The notes beneath the pieces were generated by a model, which did not search any database, had not been told where the DNA came from, and saw nothing but the letters and a program-made list of their open reading frames with translations. A program made the position numbers and the translations under genes. This document shows, one piece after another, positions 1 to 8,143 of a stretch of 64,000 bases of DNA (positions are counted from its first letter, which is position 1; the number at the start of each line of letters is the position of its first letter). This stretch comes from CAWIHS01 sp963836005 (lineage in GTDB: Bacteria > Pseudomonadota > Gammaproteobacteria > GRL18): assembly GCA_963836005.1 (NCBI GenBank), contig CAWIHS010000001.1:1-64000 (forward strand), read 5' to 3'.

Positions 1-2
1 AC

Positions 3-170
3 AATAGAGAACGGCAATTTATGCTGCGTTCCTGGCCTTCACTGATTGTCGGTGTAGGTCAGCGCGTGCGCGCTTTCAATGACAGCGTTGATAAGGGAGA
101 TGTCCCCGGCGTTGGTTTCCTAGAGGGAATCCGGGGACTGCAGACACCTTACGGCTATGAAACACATTAA
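3..170 (+). CDS. C-terminal end of an unidentified protein (partial)
   Basis: An open frame enters from the left edge and ends at TAA after about 55 codons. The visible part contains the stretch RSWPSLIVGVGQRVRAFND and ends in GYETH. I do not recognise the family. It lies about 37 bp upstream of the GTG start of the DUF3313-type gene on the same strand, so it could be the previous gene of the same envelope cluster. The start is outside the window. Confidence 0.4.
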   Translation, partial: NRERQFMLRSWPSLIVGVGQRVRAFNDSVDKGDVPGVGFLEGIRGLQTPYGYETH

Positions 171-207
171 TTACATCCTAGTTAAACCAACCTAAGGAGA
201 AATCCAA

Positions 208-1008
208 GTGAAATCAGAAAAACCAGGCGCCTCGCTACTGTTATGTGTACTGTTCGCATTGCCCTTTGTGGCGACAGCAGAAACAGCCCCTGCATCACCG
301 GCAGAACCAACAACTGAGGCACCGGTTGCATCGGCGAATCCAGAGCTGATGTTTGGCGACTACGAAGCCGTGGGATTCCTGACTGATTATTCCAGGATCT
401 CAAAGACAAAGAACCCTGACGGTTCCTACGAGTATAAGGACACCACGGTCGACTATGGAAAGTACAACAAGCTGCTCGTCGACCGCATCAAGATCTTTTT
501 CAAGGACGACAGCGACTACAAGGGGATCGATCCCGACGAGCTGAAGGTGTTGACCGACTACTTTTATGAGGCTATCCAGAAAGAGGTGGGTGATGCCTAC
601 CCGATGGTAACGGAACCGGGGCCTGACGTGCTGCGCCTGCGCGTGGCCGTTACTGATCTGGTGCCGAACAAACCCGAGGCCTCTGTTGCAACGCTGGTCG
701 TCCCCTTCTTGTGGGTTGCCGATGCCGGTAGCGGTGTCGCAACAGGTGAAACCGGCAGTACCGTGTTCACCGGCCATGCCAGTATCGAAGTCGAGGCCCT
801 TGACAGCGACAGTAGTGAACAGCTTGTTGCTTTCATCGAAACGGAACCCGGCAAGAAATACAACTGGACATCCGGCGTCACGAAGGGCGTAAAGAGCTAC
901 CTTAAGTCCTATTCCAAGTGGGACTATACCAAGCAGGCCATGGACAGCTGGGCACACCTGCTGCGCCTGCGTCTCGATGCGGCGCACGGCATTACCGACA
1001 AGAAATAG
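208..1008 (+). CDS. DUF3313-type secreted protein
   Basis: Protein of 266 residues, function unknown. It starts at GTG behind a strong AAGGAGA site. An N-terminal signal peptide of about 25 residues (LLLCVLFALPFVATA) is followed by an Ala/Pro/Glu-rich linker. The mature part matches my recollection of DUF3313 proteins: GFLTDYS near residue 55, LTDYFYEAI near 113, then a VLRLRVAVTDLVPNKP segment. DUF3313 members are usually small periplasmic proteins or lipoproteins of Proteobacteria; there is no lipobox here. A second, shorter DUF3313-like protein lies 2.4 kb downstream in the same cluster. The role is probably in the cell envelope, but that is inference only. Confidence 0.72.
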   Translation: MKSEKPGASLLLCVLFALPFVATAETAPASPAEPTTEAPVASANPELMFGDYEAVGFLTDYSRISKTKNPDGSYEYKDTTVDYGKYNKLLVDRIKIFFKDDSDYKGIDPDELKVLTDYFYEAIQKEVGDAYPMVTEPGPDVLRLRVAVTDLVPNKPEASVATLVVPFLWVADAGSGVATGETGSTVFTGHASIEVEALDSDSSEQLVAFIETEPGKKYNWTSGVTKGVKSYLKSYSKWDYTKQAMDSWAHLLRLRLDAAHGITDKK

Positions 1009-1093
1009 GCCCGTTTAAAGGCTGATGATATCCACAGGTATTGCAACCTGAAGGGCGACACATCATGACTGCAATAATGCAATGAGGTGTTCT

Positions 1094-2443
1094 ATGTTGA
1101 AACTGTATGCTGCCGGCACCGGCTTGCTGCTGCTTTCCGGCTGCGCCTCCTACGGGGTGATCGACAACACTGTACTCACGACCGAACAGGAATCAACCCA
1201 GCCCTATTCGATGAAGGGAATTCATGGCAGAGGAAATACGGAGGATATTGGACTGGTGCTCGCTTTCTCGGGTGGGGGGACACGAGCCGCTGCGCTGGCC
1301 TACGGGGTGCTGGAAGAGCTGCGCGACACCACAGTGATAATCGATGGACAGCCACGCAGGCTGCTCGACGAGATCGACACCCTCAGTTCCGTCTCCGGCG
1401 GCAGCTTCACATCCGCCTACTATGGGCTGTACGGGGAACGCACCTTCGAGGATTTCAAAGAGGTTTTCCTGACGCAGGATATAGAGCACGAGTTGGTCCT
1501 GGGACTGTTTAATCCGCTGCGATGGTTCGGCTCGGAGGGGCGCACCGAAATGGCGGTGGATCTCTACGACGAGAAGATATTCCACGGTGCAACCTTTGCC
1601 GACATGCAGCGCGCGGGCGGCCCACTGATCCTCATTAATGCATCGGATTTGGCCTACGGGGTGCGTTTTTCCTTCGTTCAGGAGTATTTCGACCTGCTCT
1701 GCTCGGACATCAACACGTTCCCGGTGGCGCGGGCCGTCACTGCCTCATCCGCCGTACCTATCGTGTTTCCGCCTGTCGTGCTCAAGGACTACCAGGACTG
1801 CCCGCTAGTGGGGCAACCTGATTGGCTGGAAAGGTCCGCAGAACTCACAGCCAACAACCCGGCGATGGGGCAGATTATTCGGGGCCTGGAAACTTACTAC
1901 GACCAGAATCGCAAATACGCTCACTTTGTGGACGGAGGCATCACCGATAACCTGGGCCTGCGTGCAGTCTATGAGGTGTTAGGACTCGCGGGCGGCCCAC
2001 AGACGTTTTACAGGAAAAATGGGATCCAGTACCCGCGCTACGCGGTTGTCATCTCCGTTGACGCCTCCACGGAACCGGAACCGGAGATGAACCAAACGAA
2101 CAAGAAACCATCGTTAGGGGAAACCATCGGTTCGATGAGCAGTGTACAGCTTCACCGCTACAACGACGCGACCCTGGAAATCATGCGGCGGAGCCTGGAT
2201 AAATGGACGCAGGAGATGTCAACACCGGACCGACCGTCCACGCCATATTTCGTCAAACTCGCCTTTACAGACATCCAGCAGCCAGAACAGCAGGCCTTCT
2301 TCAATGCAATCCCAACCAGCTTCAATCTGAGCGAGGAGCAGGTGGACAGGCTAATCGAAGCCGGCCACGAGCTGCTGCGAAACAATCCGGTTTATCAGCG
2401 CCTGCTGGCTGATCTCGGGGGAGCCCAGGTGTCAGGCAGGTAG
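1094..2443 (+). CDS. patatin-like phospholipase lipoprotein
   Basis: Lipoprotein of 449 residues, probably a lipid acyl hydrolase of the outer envelope. I chose the ATG preceded by GAGG six bases upstream rather than the in-frame ATG 12 bases earlier. The N-terminus is a lipoprotein signal with lipobox LLSGC. Patatin motifs are in order: the glycine-rich oxyanion segment FSGGGTRAAA, the nucleophile serine in SSVSGGSF, and the Asp of the dyad in FVDGGITDN. The Ser/Asp dyad is therefore intact and the enzyme is likely active. It sits between secreted DUF3313, SHOCT and other small exported proteins, all on the same strand, which suggests a joint role in envelope lipid turnover. The substrate is unknown. 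Confidence 0.85.
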   Translation: MLKLYAAGTGLLLLSGCASYGVIDNTVLTTEQESTQPYSMKGIHGRGNTEDIGLVLAFSGGGTRAAALAYGVLEELRDTTVIIDGQPRRLLDEIDTLSSVSGGSFTSAYYGLYGERTFEDFKEVFLTQDIEHELVLGLFNPLRWFGSEGRTEMAVDLYDEKIFHGATFADMQRAGGPLILINASDLAYGVRFSFVQEYFDLLCSDINTFPVARAVTASSAVPIVFPPVVLKDYQDCPLVGQPDWLERSAELTANNPAMGQIIRGLETYYDQNRKYAHFVDGGITDNLGLRAVYEVLGLAGGPQTFYRKNGIQYPRYAVVISVDASTEPEPEMNQTNKKPSLGETIGSMSSVQLHRYNDATLEIMRRSLDKWTQEMSTPDRPSTPYFVKLAFTDIQQPEQQAFFNAIPTSFNLSEEQVDRLIEAGHELLRNNPVYQRLLADLGGAQVSGR

Positions 2444-2502
2444 GACACCGGCCATATAAAATGCAGGTTATTTTAATTATCAACGCAAGTAAGAGGATAA
2501 CC

Positions 2503-2931
2503 ATGATGCTAATTAGAAAATGCTCGCAACTGATTGCGGCCTGTGCCGTTGCAGTGACCTTGTTTGTTTCGACGCCCGTCTCCGCCGAGGAGCTGGATGG
2601 TTCCAAAGACATTGTTTGTGCGGTACTGCATGTCGTTGCCTGCATAAAAGATGGAGATTGTCTCGAGGGGCAGGCCAAGACCTTTGATCTGCCCGCACTC
2701 ATGATTGTGGATGCCGAAAACAACGTCTTGCGAGGCACCTACGAGAGTGGTCACAAGGCCGTTTCACCGATAAAAAACAAGGAACTCATGAGTGAACAAC
2801 TGGTTTTGCAAGGCGTCGAGAACGGTCGTGGCTGGACAGCTGTCATCAACACCAAGACGGGCAATATGAACGGGTCAGGGGTTGGTGACGACGTGAGTTT
2901 TCTGGTGCATGGCACCTGTACGGCGCCTTAA
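2503..2931 (+). CDS. small secreted protein, unknown function
   Basis: 142 residues. The start is the ATGATG behind AAGAGGA; an upstream in-frame ATG lacks a ribosome site. A signal peptide of about 26 residues ends in VSAEE. The mature part has four cysteines (IVCAVLHVVACIKDGDC near its start and HGTC near the C-terminus), which could form two disulfides in the periplasm. No family recognised. It lies 59 bp after the patatin gene and 12 bp before the SHOCT gene, so it is probably co-transcribed with both. Confidence 0.72.
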   Translation: MMLIRKCSQLIAACAVAVTLFVSTPVSAEELDGSKDIVCAVLHVVACIKDGDCLEGQAKTFDLPALMIVDAENNVLRGTYESGHKAVSPIKNKELMSEQLVLQGVENGRGWTAVINTKTGNMNGSGVGDDVSFLVHGTCTAP

Positions 2932-2943
2932 GGAGAGATAGAT

Positions 2944-3279
2944 ATGGGAATTCGAAACAAGATTGTTTTGGCTTGTGTGCTTGGCACGGTCGCTGTGGGT
3001 GCGAGTTTGCCGCTGTATGCCGATAATGCCGGCGCCTTCATCGGCGGGGTTTTCGCAGCGAAGGTAGTTGATAACATGAGTCGCCGTACCGCAGCCGAGG
3101 AACAGCAGGCGGCCGCCGCCCAGGCTCAACCTGTAAAACAGGCCGCACCTGTGCAACCGGCTCCTGCAAAACAGACGGCGGAGCAGCGTCTCGCAGAACT
3201 CGACAAGCTGGCGGCCGGCGGTTACATCACGCCGGAAGAGTACAAGAAAAAGAAGCAGGCCATTATAGACAGCTTGTAA
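2944..3279 (+). CDS. SHOCT-domain secreted protein
   Basis: 111 residues, behind AAGGAGA. A signal peptide (ACVLGTVAVGASLPLYA) is followed by a glycine-containing hydrophobic stretch (AGAFIGGVFAAKVV), an Ala/Gln/Pro-rich linker, and a C-terminal SHOCT motif in residues 83-111 (LAELDKLAAGGYITPEEY, then KKKKQAIIDSL). SHOCT is a short helical motif found at protein ends and thought to mediate oligomerisation. The protein is probably anchored to or associated with the envelope. It follows the preceding gene by 12 bp and is likely in the same transcript. Confidence 0.75.
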   Translation: MGIRNKIVLACVLGTVAVGASLPLYADNAGAFIGGVFAAKVVDNMSRRTAAEEQQAAAAQAQPVKQAAPVQPAPAKQTAEQRLAELDKLAAGGYITPEEYKKKKQAIIDSL

Positions 3280-3405
3280 CCTTCGGGTGCTGCACTGTTG
3301 AAGATGCAAAACAAAACCGTAAGGTAAACAATGCAGCCGCAAGTAAAATATTACAGAACTTATGCCTGCAGTATTCACGTTCATTGTTAACAAGGAGTAC
3401 ATGTG

Positions 3406-4092
3406 ATGAAACTCAGTATGAAAAGTCGGTGTGTAGTTATTGGTGCCAGTCTGTTGCTGGCTGGCTATGGAATGGCGGATGCCGGTGAGCAACAGCATTC
3501 GGGCTTTATCAGCGATTATTCCGGAATGGAGGAAACCAAGGACGCTCTGGGTGAACCCGTGTTGCGCATGGTTAGTCCGAATTTTACCAGCGCTAACTAT
3601 CATGCCCTGATCATCGAACCGGTCCAGCTGTATCCGGAACCTCAACCGAGTGAGAGGGTCAGCCAGGCAACGCTCGATGATCTTGTCCAGTACATCAACA
3701 GCGAGCTGAAAAGGCAATTGGCCCAGTCGATTCAGGTGACAGACACTGCCGGAGCCGGCGTGGCCCGGCTACGTATAGCGATCACGGGCGTAGGTGCGGA
3801 AGCCGAAGGTCTAAAGCCCTATCAATTCGTTCCTGTGGCCCTGGTACTGACGACGGCTTCACGCGCCACTTCCGGCACGCCGCATGATGCTACCCTGAAC
3901 ATTGAAGGCGAGGTGACCGACAGCGTCAACGGCGGACGGCTGATGGTGACGGTGCGCGAGGGAACCGGGGAAAGATTAAAAAAGGCTGCTGGAGGAGAAA
4001 AAGTAGTCACACTGGATACGGTCAAACCTCTGATTGATCACTGGATCGACATGAGCATCCAAGAGACGAAAGAACACTTAAAGACAAGGTAG
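3406..4092 (+). CDS. second DUF3313-like secreted protein
   Basis: 228 residues. ATG behind AAGGAG with eight bases spacing; the GTG directly before it is a less likely start. A signal peptide of about 26 residues ends in MADAG. The mature part resembles the first gene of the cluster: SGFISDYSGM near the start, NYHALIIEPV, then VARLRIAITGVGAEAEG and a C-terminal amphipathic part. It is shorter and divergent, so an old paralogue. The pair flanks the patatin lipoprotein. Function unknown; the two may work together or on related ligands. Confidence 0.68.
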   Translation: MKLSMKSRCVVIGASLLLAGYGMADAGEQQHSGFISDYSGMEETKDALGEPVLRMVSPNFTSANYHALIIEPVQLYPEPQPSERVSQATLDDLVQYINSELKRQLAQSIQVTDTAGAGVARLRIAITGVGAEAEGLKPYQFVPVALVLTTASRATSGTPHDATLNIEGEVTDSVNGGRLMVTVREGTGERLKKAAGGEKVVTLDTVKPLIDHWIDMSIQETKEHLKTR

Positions 4093-4527
4093 GCAAGGCG
4101 CAAGAAATCCCCTGTATCCGAAACCCGGTACGGCATGAGGCAGAAAGCCCCGTTGTACCGGTTTTCTTATTCCTGACCAATCCACTGCAGAAACTGCTTG
4201 ATTGTAAAGGACCTGGTTTTTAACAGGGATGGATGTGGGGCTAGGTGTTATGGGGGTACTATTCTCTGGACATGAGCGGCAGGATTAGGGTGGAGGTCGC
4301 TTTATTGCGAGGGGAGTTCACTGGATTGAATTATGTCGTGTAAATATTCAAGGTGGTTATACATCTGTGTGATGCGGCTGGTATTGTTGGAAGATGAAAG
4401 GAAGAAAAGAACTACTTCAAAACTTCCTCAAGAAGCTGGTACGCTGCAATCAGGAGGACGGATCGGGTAGCAGGAGGACAGCCTTAAGTTGAAATGGGCA
4501 CCCGACTTAAAATCATTGGAGCAAAAG
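4093..4527. other. 435-bp intergenic region, nothing firm
   Basis: Non-coding in all frames as far as I can see. A CCGGTAC/GTACCGG inverted repeat with a long loop lies near 4127-4161 and is followed by a short T-rich stretch; it could weakly serve as a terminator for the upstream gene. No promoter can be named with confidence. Confidence 0.35.
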
Positions 4528-5366
4528 ATGAACAGTTCCTACAAATTAGACACGATCATCAAGGTAGATGAGAGTTTATGTATTACCTGCGACGCTTGCA
4601 TCCGGACCTGTCCCGGCGGGTTGATCACCAGGGGGAGCGTGTCCCTGTTCCAACTGAGAACTCGTGGGAACTCTGCATAGACTGTGGCCATTGTGTGGCC
4701 GTCTGTCCGACCGGAGCGATACATCAGCGCGCGATGGGCTCCGAGGACGGCGAACTCCTCAACATTCACTTGGTCCCGACATGGGACGAGGCGAGACAGT
4801 TCCTGGTCTCGAGGCGCTCGGTGCGTGTCTACGTAAACAAGCCTGTCGAGAAGGAAAAGATCCTGCAGTGCCTGGATGTCGCCCGCTTTGCCCCGAACGG
4901 AGCAAACCGGCAGATCGTGCGCTGGGTTGTGATCAGTGACCCTGAGCAAGTTCGTCGTATCGCCCAGATGTCCGTCGACTGGATGAAGAGCGTCCAGGAG
5001 TCGAACCCGGCGATGTACAAAGAGGCGAAACTCGAACTTTTCACCAGCGCGTGGGATGCAGGTCACGATCAGATTTCCCGAGGGGCGCCTTGCTTCATCC
5101 AGGCATGGGCGCCCAAAGACGAGCGCACGGCACCCCAGGCGGCTACGATCGCCTTGGCCTATGCGCAACTTGCCGCGCACGCCCTTGGCCTGGGTAGTAG
5201 CTGGAGCGGCGGCATCAACACCGCCGCACAGGCGTACCCTCCCTTGGTAGAACTCCTGGGGCTGCCGGAAGGCTCTGTGTCCTTCGGAACGATCCTGCTC
5301 GGGTACCCCGCCGAGACATTCCTGCAGATTCCGGTGCGAAAGCCCGTAGATGTGAGCTGGCTTTGA
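4528..5366 (+). pseudogene. ferredoxin-nitroreductase fusion with frameshift
   Basis: Encodes two 4Fe-4S motifs fused to an FMN nitroreductase domain, about 279 residues if read through. The first Cys motif (CITCDACIRTCPGG) is in one frame, the second (CIDCGHCVAVCPTGAI) and the nitroreductase part (RRSVRVYVNKPVEKEKI, FAPNGANRQIVRWVV, GLGSSWSGGINTA) in another. The break is at a run of five G at 4631-4635; one more G would give the continuous reading ITRGERVPVPTENSWEL. Known relatives reduce nitro or quinone-like compounds with electrons passed through the ferredoxin domain. The start was chosen at the ATG with GGAG upstream. Either a true single-base deletion or a homopolymer sequencing error; the rest of the gene looks undamaged. 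Confidence 0.82.
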
Positions 5367-5382
5367 GTACAAGGAGAACACC

Positions 5383-6243
5383 ATGAGCGAAACCAAGCCC
5401 CAGACACGCATGCAGCGAATGGGCTACCGTACGCCGACCGATGCGACGGAGCCCGATCAGCTCGTGCTTGTCGAGTACGTCTCTGACCGGCGCATCGTCA
5501 TCATTACCCTCAACCGGCCGCATGCCGACAACGCTATCACGACGGAACTGGCGGCGCAGCTCATCGAGGTCCTCGAGACCATTGCAGCCCAATCCTCCGT
5601 GCGTGTCGCCATCATTACCGGGTCCGGTGACCGAGCTTTCTCCGTCGGTGGCGACCTGTACCAGCGCAAGGAGATGACGCAGGAACAGTGGCTGCGCCAG
5701 CGCCAGGTCTTCGATCGCGTGCTCTACACACTGCGCCAATTGCGCCGGCCGATCATAGCCGCCGTCCATGGAATGGCATATGGCGGTGGCTGCGAAATCG
5801 CCATCAGCACCGACTTCATCATCGCATCCGATGATGCCGCCTTCGGCCAGCCCGAAGCGATGGTCGGCTTGTCTGCCGGCGGCGGTTCGCCGGTTCTGCT
5901 TCCCCGGGTACTCCCGCCGGGCAAGGCCATCCAGATGCTGATGACAGGAGAACCGATTACTGCACAAGAGGCACACCGGCTCGGCATGGTCAATAAAGTC
6001 TACCCGAAGGCCGCGCTGATGGAGGCGGTGATGGGCATTGCGGAGAAAATTGCGGACAACTCACCGACCGCGGTACAGGCCGTCAAGCGTGCTGTTCTCA
6101 TGGGAGAGGGTGAGCCCATAGAGCAGGCCAGCGCGATCATGATGGAAGCGCATTGGCGTTCGGTGGTTCATCCGGATCGTCTCGAGGGTATCCGCGCCTT
6201 CACCGAAGACCGGGAGCCGGACTTTCAGGACCCCGAGTACTGA
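5383..6243 (+). CDS. enoyl-CoA hydratase/isomerase family protein
   Basis: Crotonase-superfamily protein of 286 residues, behind AAGGAGA. Typical parts: ITLNRPHADNAITTELAAQL near residue 45, the oxyanion-hole segment FSVGGDLYQRKEM, AAVHGMAYGGGCEIAISTDFI for the second oxyanion residue, then FGQPEAMVGLSAGGG and an HRLGMVNKV segment. Acts in the cytoplasm on an acyl-CoA thioester; hydration, isomerisation or another crotonase reaction cannot be told apart here. It starts 17 bp after the ferredoxin-nitroreductase gene and is probably in the same operon, which hints at reductive or degradative acyl-CoA chemistry. Confidence 0.88.
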   Translation: MSETKPQTRMQRMGYRTPTDATEPDQLVLVEYVSDRRIVIITLNRPHADNAITTELAAQLIEVLETIAAQSSVRVAIITGSGDRAFSVGGDLYQRKEMTQEQWLRQRQVFDRVLYTLRQLRRPIIAAVHGMAYGGGCEIAISTDFIIASDDAAFGQPEAMVGLSAGGGSPVLLPRVLPPGKAIQMLMTGEPITAQEAHRLGMVNKVYPKAALMEAVMGIAEKIADNSPTAVQAVKRAVLMGEGEPIEQASAIMMEAHWRSVVHPDRLEGIRAFTEDREPDFQDPEY

Positions 6244-6394
6244 TGCGCAATCTGCCGCCTGCGACAGTTTGTGTTACCCCATGGCTTTTCAGTCATTTTG
6301 TCTTGAATTCAAGACCCGGTTGGGCAAGTTGCTCCTCAGACCGAGAAAGCTGTCCAACTACCGGTCGCAGAGGACGGCGCTGCGCGCTGCCGCT

Positions 6395-6417
6395 GAACCG
6401 AACCGAACCGAACCGTT
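6395..6417. repeat. short CCGAA pentamer tandem repeat
   Basis: About four copies of CCGAA in tandem (CCGAACCGAACCGAACCG). It lies in non-coding DNA between the crotonase gene and the PEP-CTERM relic. No function apparent. Confidence 0.6.
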
Positions 6418-6465
6418 AACCCCTACAGGGTAAAGTAGTTCAGCAGCCCGCATACGGTTGGCGCC

Positions 6466-6548
6466 GTTCCCGTACCCGCCCCGTGTGGCTGTTCGGCTCC
6501 GGCCTGCTGGGACTGATCGGGATAGTCAGAAGAAAGCGAGCGGCTTAA
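6466..6548 (+). pseudogene. PEP-CTERM/exosortase sorting tail relic
   Basis: Translating this stretch gives the hallmark end of a PEP-CTERM protein: VPVPA, then VWLFGSGLLGLIGIVRRKRA and a stop. That is the VPLPA-type signal, a transmembrane helix and an Arg/Lys-rich tail. The VPVPA part and the helix are in different frames; one base is missing in the CCCGCCCCG run. No matching secreted protein precedes it, so only the C-terminal sorting signal remains. Exosortase (EpsH) normally processes such tails; none is visible in this window. A typical hairpin terminator follows directly. Confidence 0.75.
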
Positions 6549-6559
6549 CCGTTTTACTG

Positions 6560-6577
6560 ACGGCCTTTCGGGGCCGT
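6560..6577 (+). terminator. hairpin terminator after the PEP-CTERM relic
   Basis: Perfect 6-bp stem ACGGCC/GGCCGT with a 6-base loop, followed by ATTTAT. It sits 11 bases after the stop of the PEP-CTERM tail and has the form usual for terminators of such genes. Confidence 0.6.
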
Positions 6578-6594
6578 ATTTATCTGCGGGCAAT

Positions 6595-7346
6595 GTCCAT
6601 TTTTGCTGCAAGTTGCCCTTTGTTAATGGCCAGTTAAACTGATCCAGTCTAGGCCAATAAAAATGATCCACCCAGGATTAAGGTTATTGGTTAAAACATG
6701 TACACTCCACGCCTTGCTAACAACAAGGTACGGGAGTTCAATGAAGGACTGGAACATGATCCATAAAATAAAAAGCCTGTTTGATAATGGTATCGGCCTG
6801 AGCTGCCGTAAAATCGCTGAATAATTAGATATCTCACGCCGTACGGTCAACAAATATCTATCGATGAACGAAGATGAGATCGCCGCTTATCTCGCTGATC
6901 GCAGTCGAGAGAAACAGCTCGATCCCTGTAAAGATTATCTGCTTCATCTGCTCAATACCTGGCCAGATTTAAGTGCCCGGAAGATTTACCAGAAACTGTT
7001 GCAACATCAGCCCGACATGGTGACGTGCTCTCGTAGTGTCAGACGCTATGTGGAAACGCTTAAAGCGACGCATATGCTGAGCCAGAAACGTTACTATGAA
7101 CCGGTGCTGGATATGATCCCTGGTGAACAATGCCAGGTTGATGGCGGTGAATGTCGCCATGTCCTGATAGACGGCCTGGAACGAGTCGTTTATTTTGTCG
7201 TGTCTGTGTTGTCGTATTCCCGCCTGATGTATGTCTCAGCCAGCCTGAAACCCATCAATACCCTGAATCGGTACCGCAACAGTGGCAAAGTTCAACCGTT
7301 CGGGTGGATGAGCAGGACGGCAGTACACCGGGTGAAATCAAACTAA
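6595..7346 (+). pseudogene. istA: IS21-family IstA transposase relic
   Basis: From an ATG at 6741 the frame reads a helix-turn-helix (LFDNGIGLSCRKIAE, stop, LDISRRTVNKYLS), then the middle part (YLLHLLNTWPDLSARKIYQK, SRSVRRYVETL) and the start of the DDE catalytic domain (EQCQVDGGECRHVLIDG). A TAA interrupts the HTH region at about codon 28. The protein ends soon after VSASLKPIN, where unrelated sequence begins, so most of the DDE core and all of IstB are missing. Sequence before the ATG (from about 6595) resembles an IS21 terminal region with repeated GTTAA/GATCCA motifs. The element is dead. It lies at the change from GC-rich to AT-rich DNA. Confidence 0.8.
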
Positions 7347-7987
7347 GAATTAAACAATGAGAAAATTGTTATTAGTCGCACTGGCAGAGGCAGTATTGGC
7401 GCAGAGACGCACGATTCTGAAGTGTTAAATGCCTGGCCGCATGGTACAGGGCTAAATGACCGGAATTGTACACACGGGGCAGCAATCACCGCAGGGAAAT
7501 GCCTAAATGTGCAACAGAATGGCTAACAGACTAACCGCACCGGGCTGAAACCATTTGTATAAATGCGTTTCAGGATATGACATATCCAAATCATGGAAGC
7601 GGCAGTCTGCTTTTTTTCTTTGAAGCGTCAGAAACCTGAGCTCGCCACTTGGAAATTGCTCGCATCCCGTAGCAGTGACGCACTATGCCAGAAGTTTGCC
7701 AGCCGCCAGGAAAGCAATCCAGGTATCAGGATATTGAAACTGGGCCATCTTGAAACCGACGTTCGCAAAAACAGGTTCTTGAACGCAGCTAAAAACGCAG
7801 GACCAATGCTATGTTCGTCAGAGGTCAGACTCTGACGAGCGCATCATGTTGCGATGACTTTAACTTGTATTCTCTCTTCATAGCGATTGTCTATTCTGTC
7901 TGTATAGTAAGGTTCATAACGCATTTAAAATGCCCTTTTATTTGATATCTCTCAGTATTTAAAAATATTAGTTCAACATGTCTGAAA
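7347..7987. other. non-coding stretch with unidentified coding relics
   Basis: No convincing intact gene. Just after the IstA relic a frame reads VRVDEQDGSTPGEIKLR, and the neighbouring frame continues as NNEKIVISRTGRGSIGAE up to a stop near 7525. This looks like the tail of a decayed unidentified protein with a frameshift. An open stretch near 7593-7835 has no ribosome site and unusual composition and is not called as a gene. Confidence 0.35.
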
Positions 7988-8143
7988 GCAACTTCTCAAT
8001 AAGTCCGTGCAGTTCAAGTTCCTTCCCCTTTTAAGGGGGAAGGCCAGGATGGGGGTAATGTGTTTAATCAATAACTTAACCCCCACCCTAACCCTCCCCC
8101 TGATAGAGGGAGGGGATTTTGCACGGACTTATTGAGAAGTTAC
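7988..8143. mobile_element. palindromic MITE, family E, copy 1
   Basis: A 156-bp element with 24-bp terminal inverted repeats differing at one base (outer end GYAACTTCTC, inner end AATAAGTCCGTGCA). Both sides carry the perfect 8-bp direct repeat GTCTGAAA at 7980-7987 and 8144-8151, the target-site duplication. The interior has two C/G-rich arms (CCTTCCCCTTTT with AAGGGGGAAGG, and CCCTCCCCCTGATAGAGGG) and no coding capacity. Ends beginning GTAAC and 8-bp duplications are the pattern known for IS66-family elements, so a related transposase may have mobilised it. A diverged copy lies at 58883-59030. Confidence 0.88.

Noticed and set aside
400..987. 195-codon antisense frame under the first DUF3313 gene
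   Set aside because: A shadow frame in GC-rich coding DNA; the plus strand has signal peptide, ribosome site and family motifs.
7593..7835. 80-codon open frame on the plus strand
   Set aside because: No ribosome site, no family, unusual composition; probably chance.
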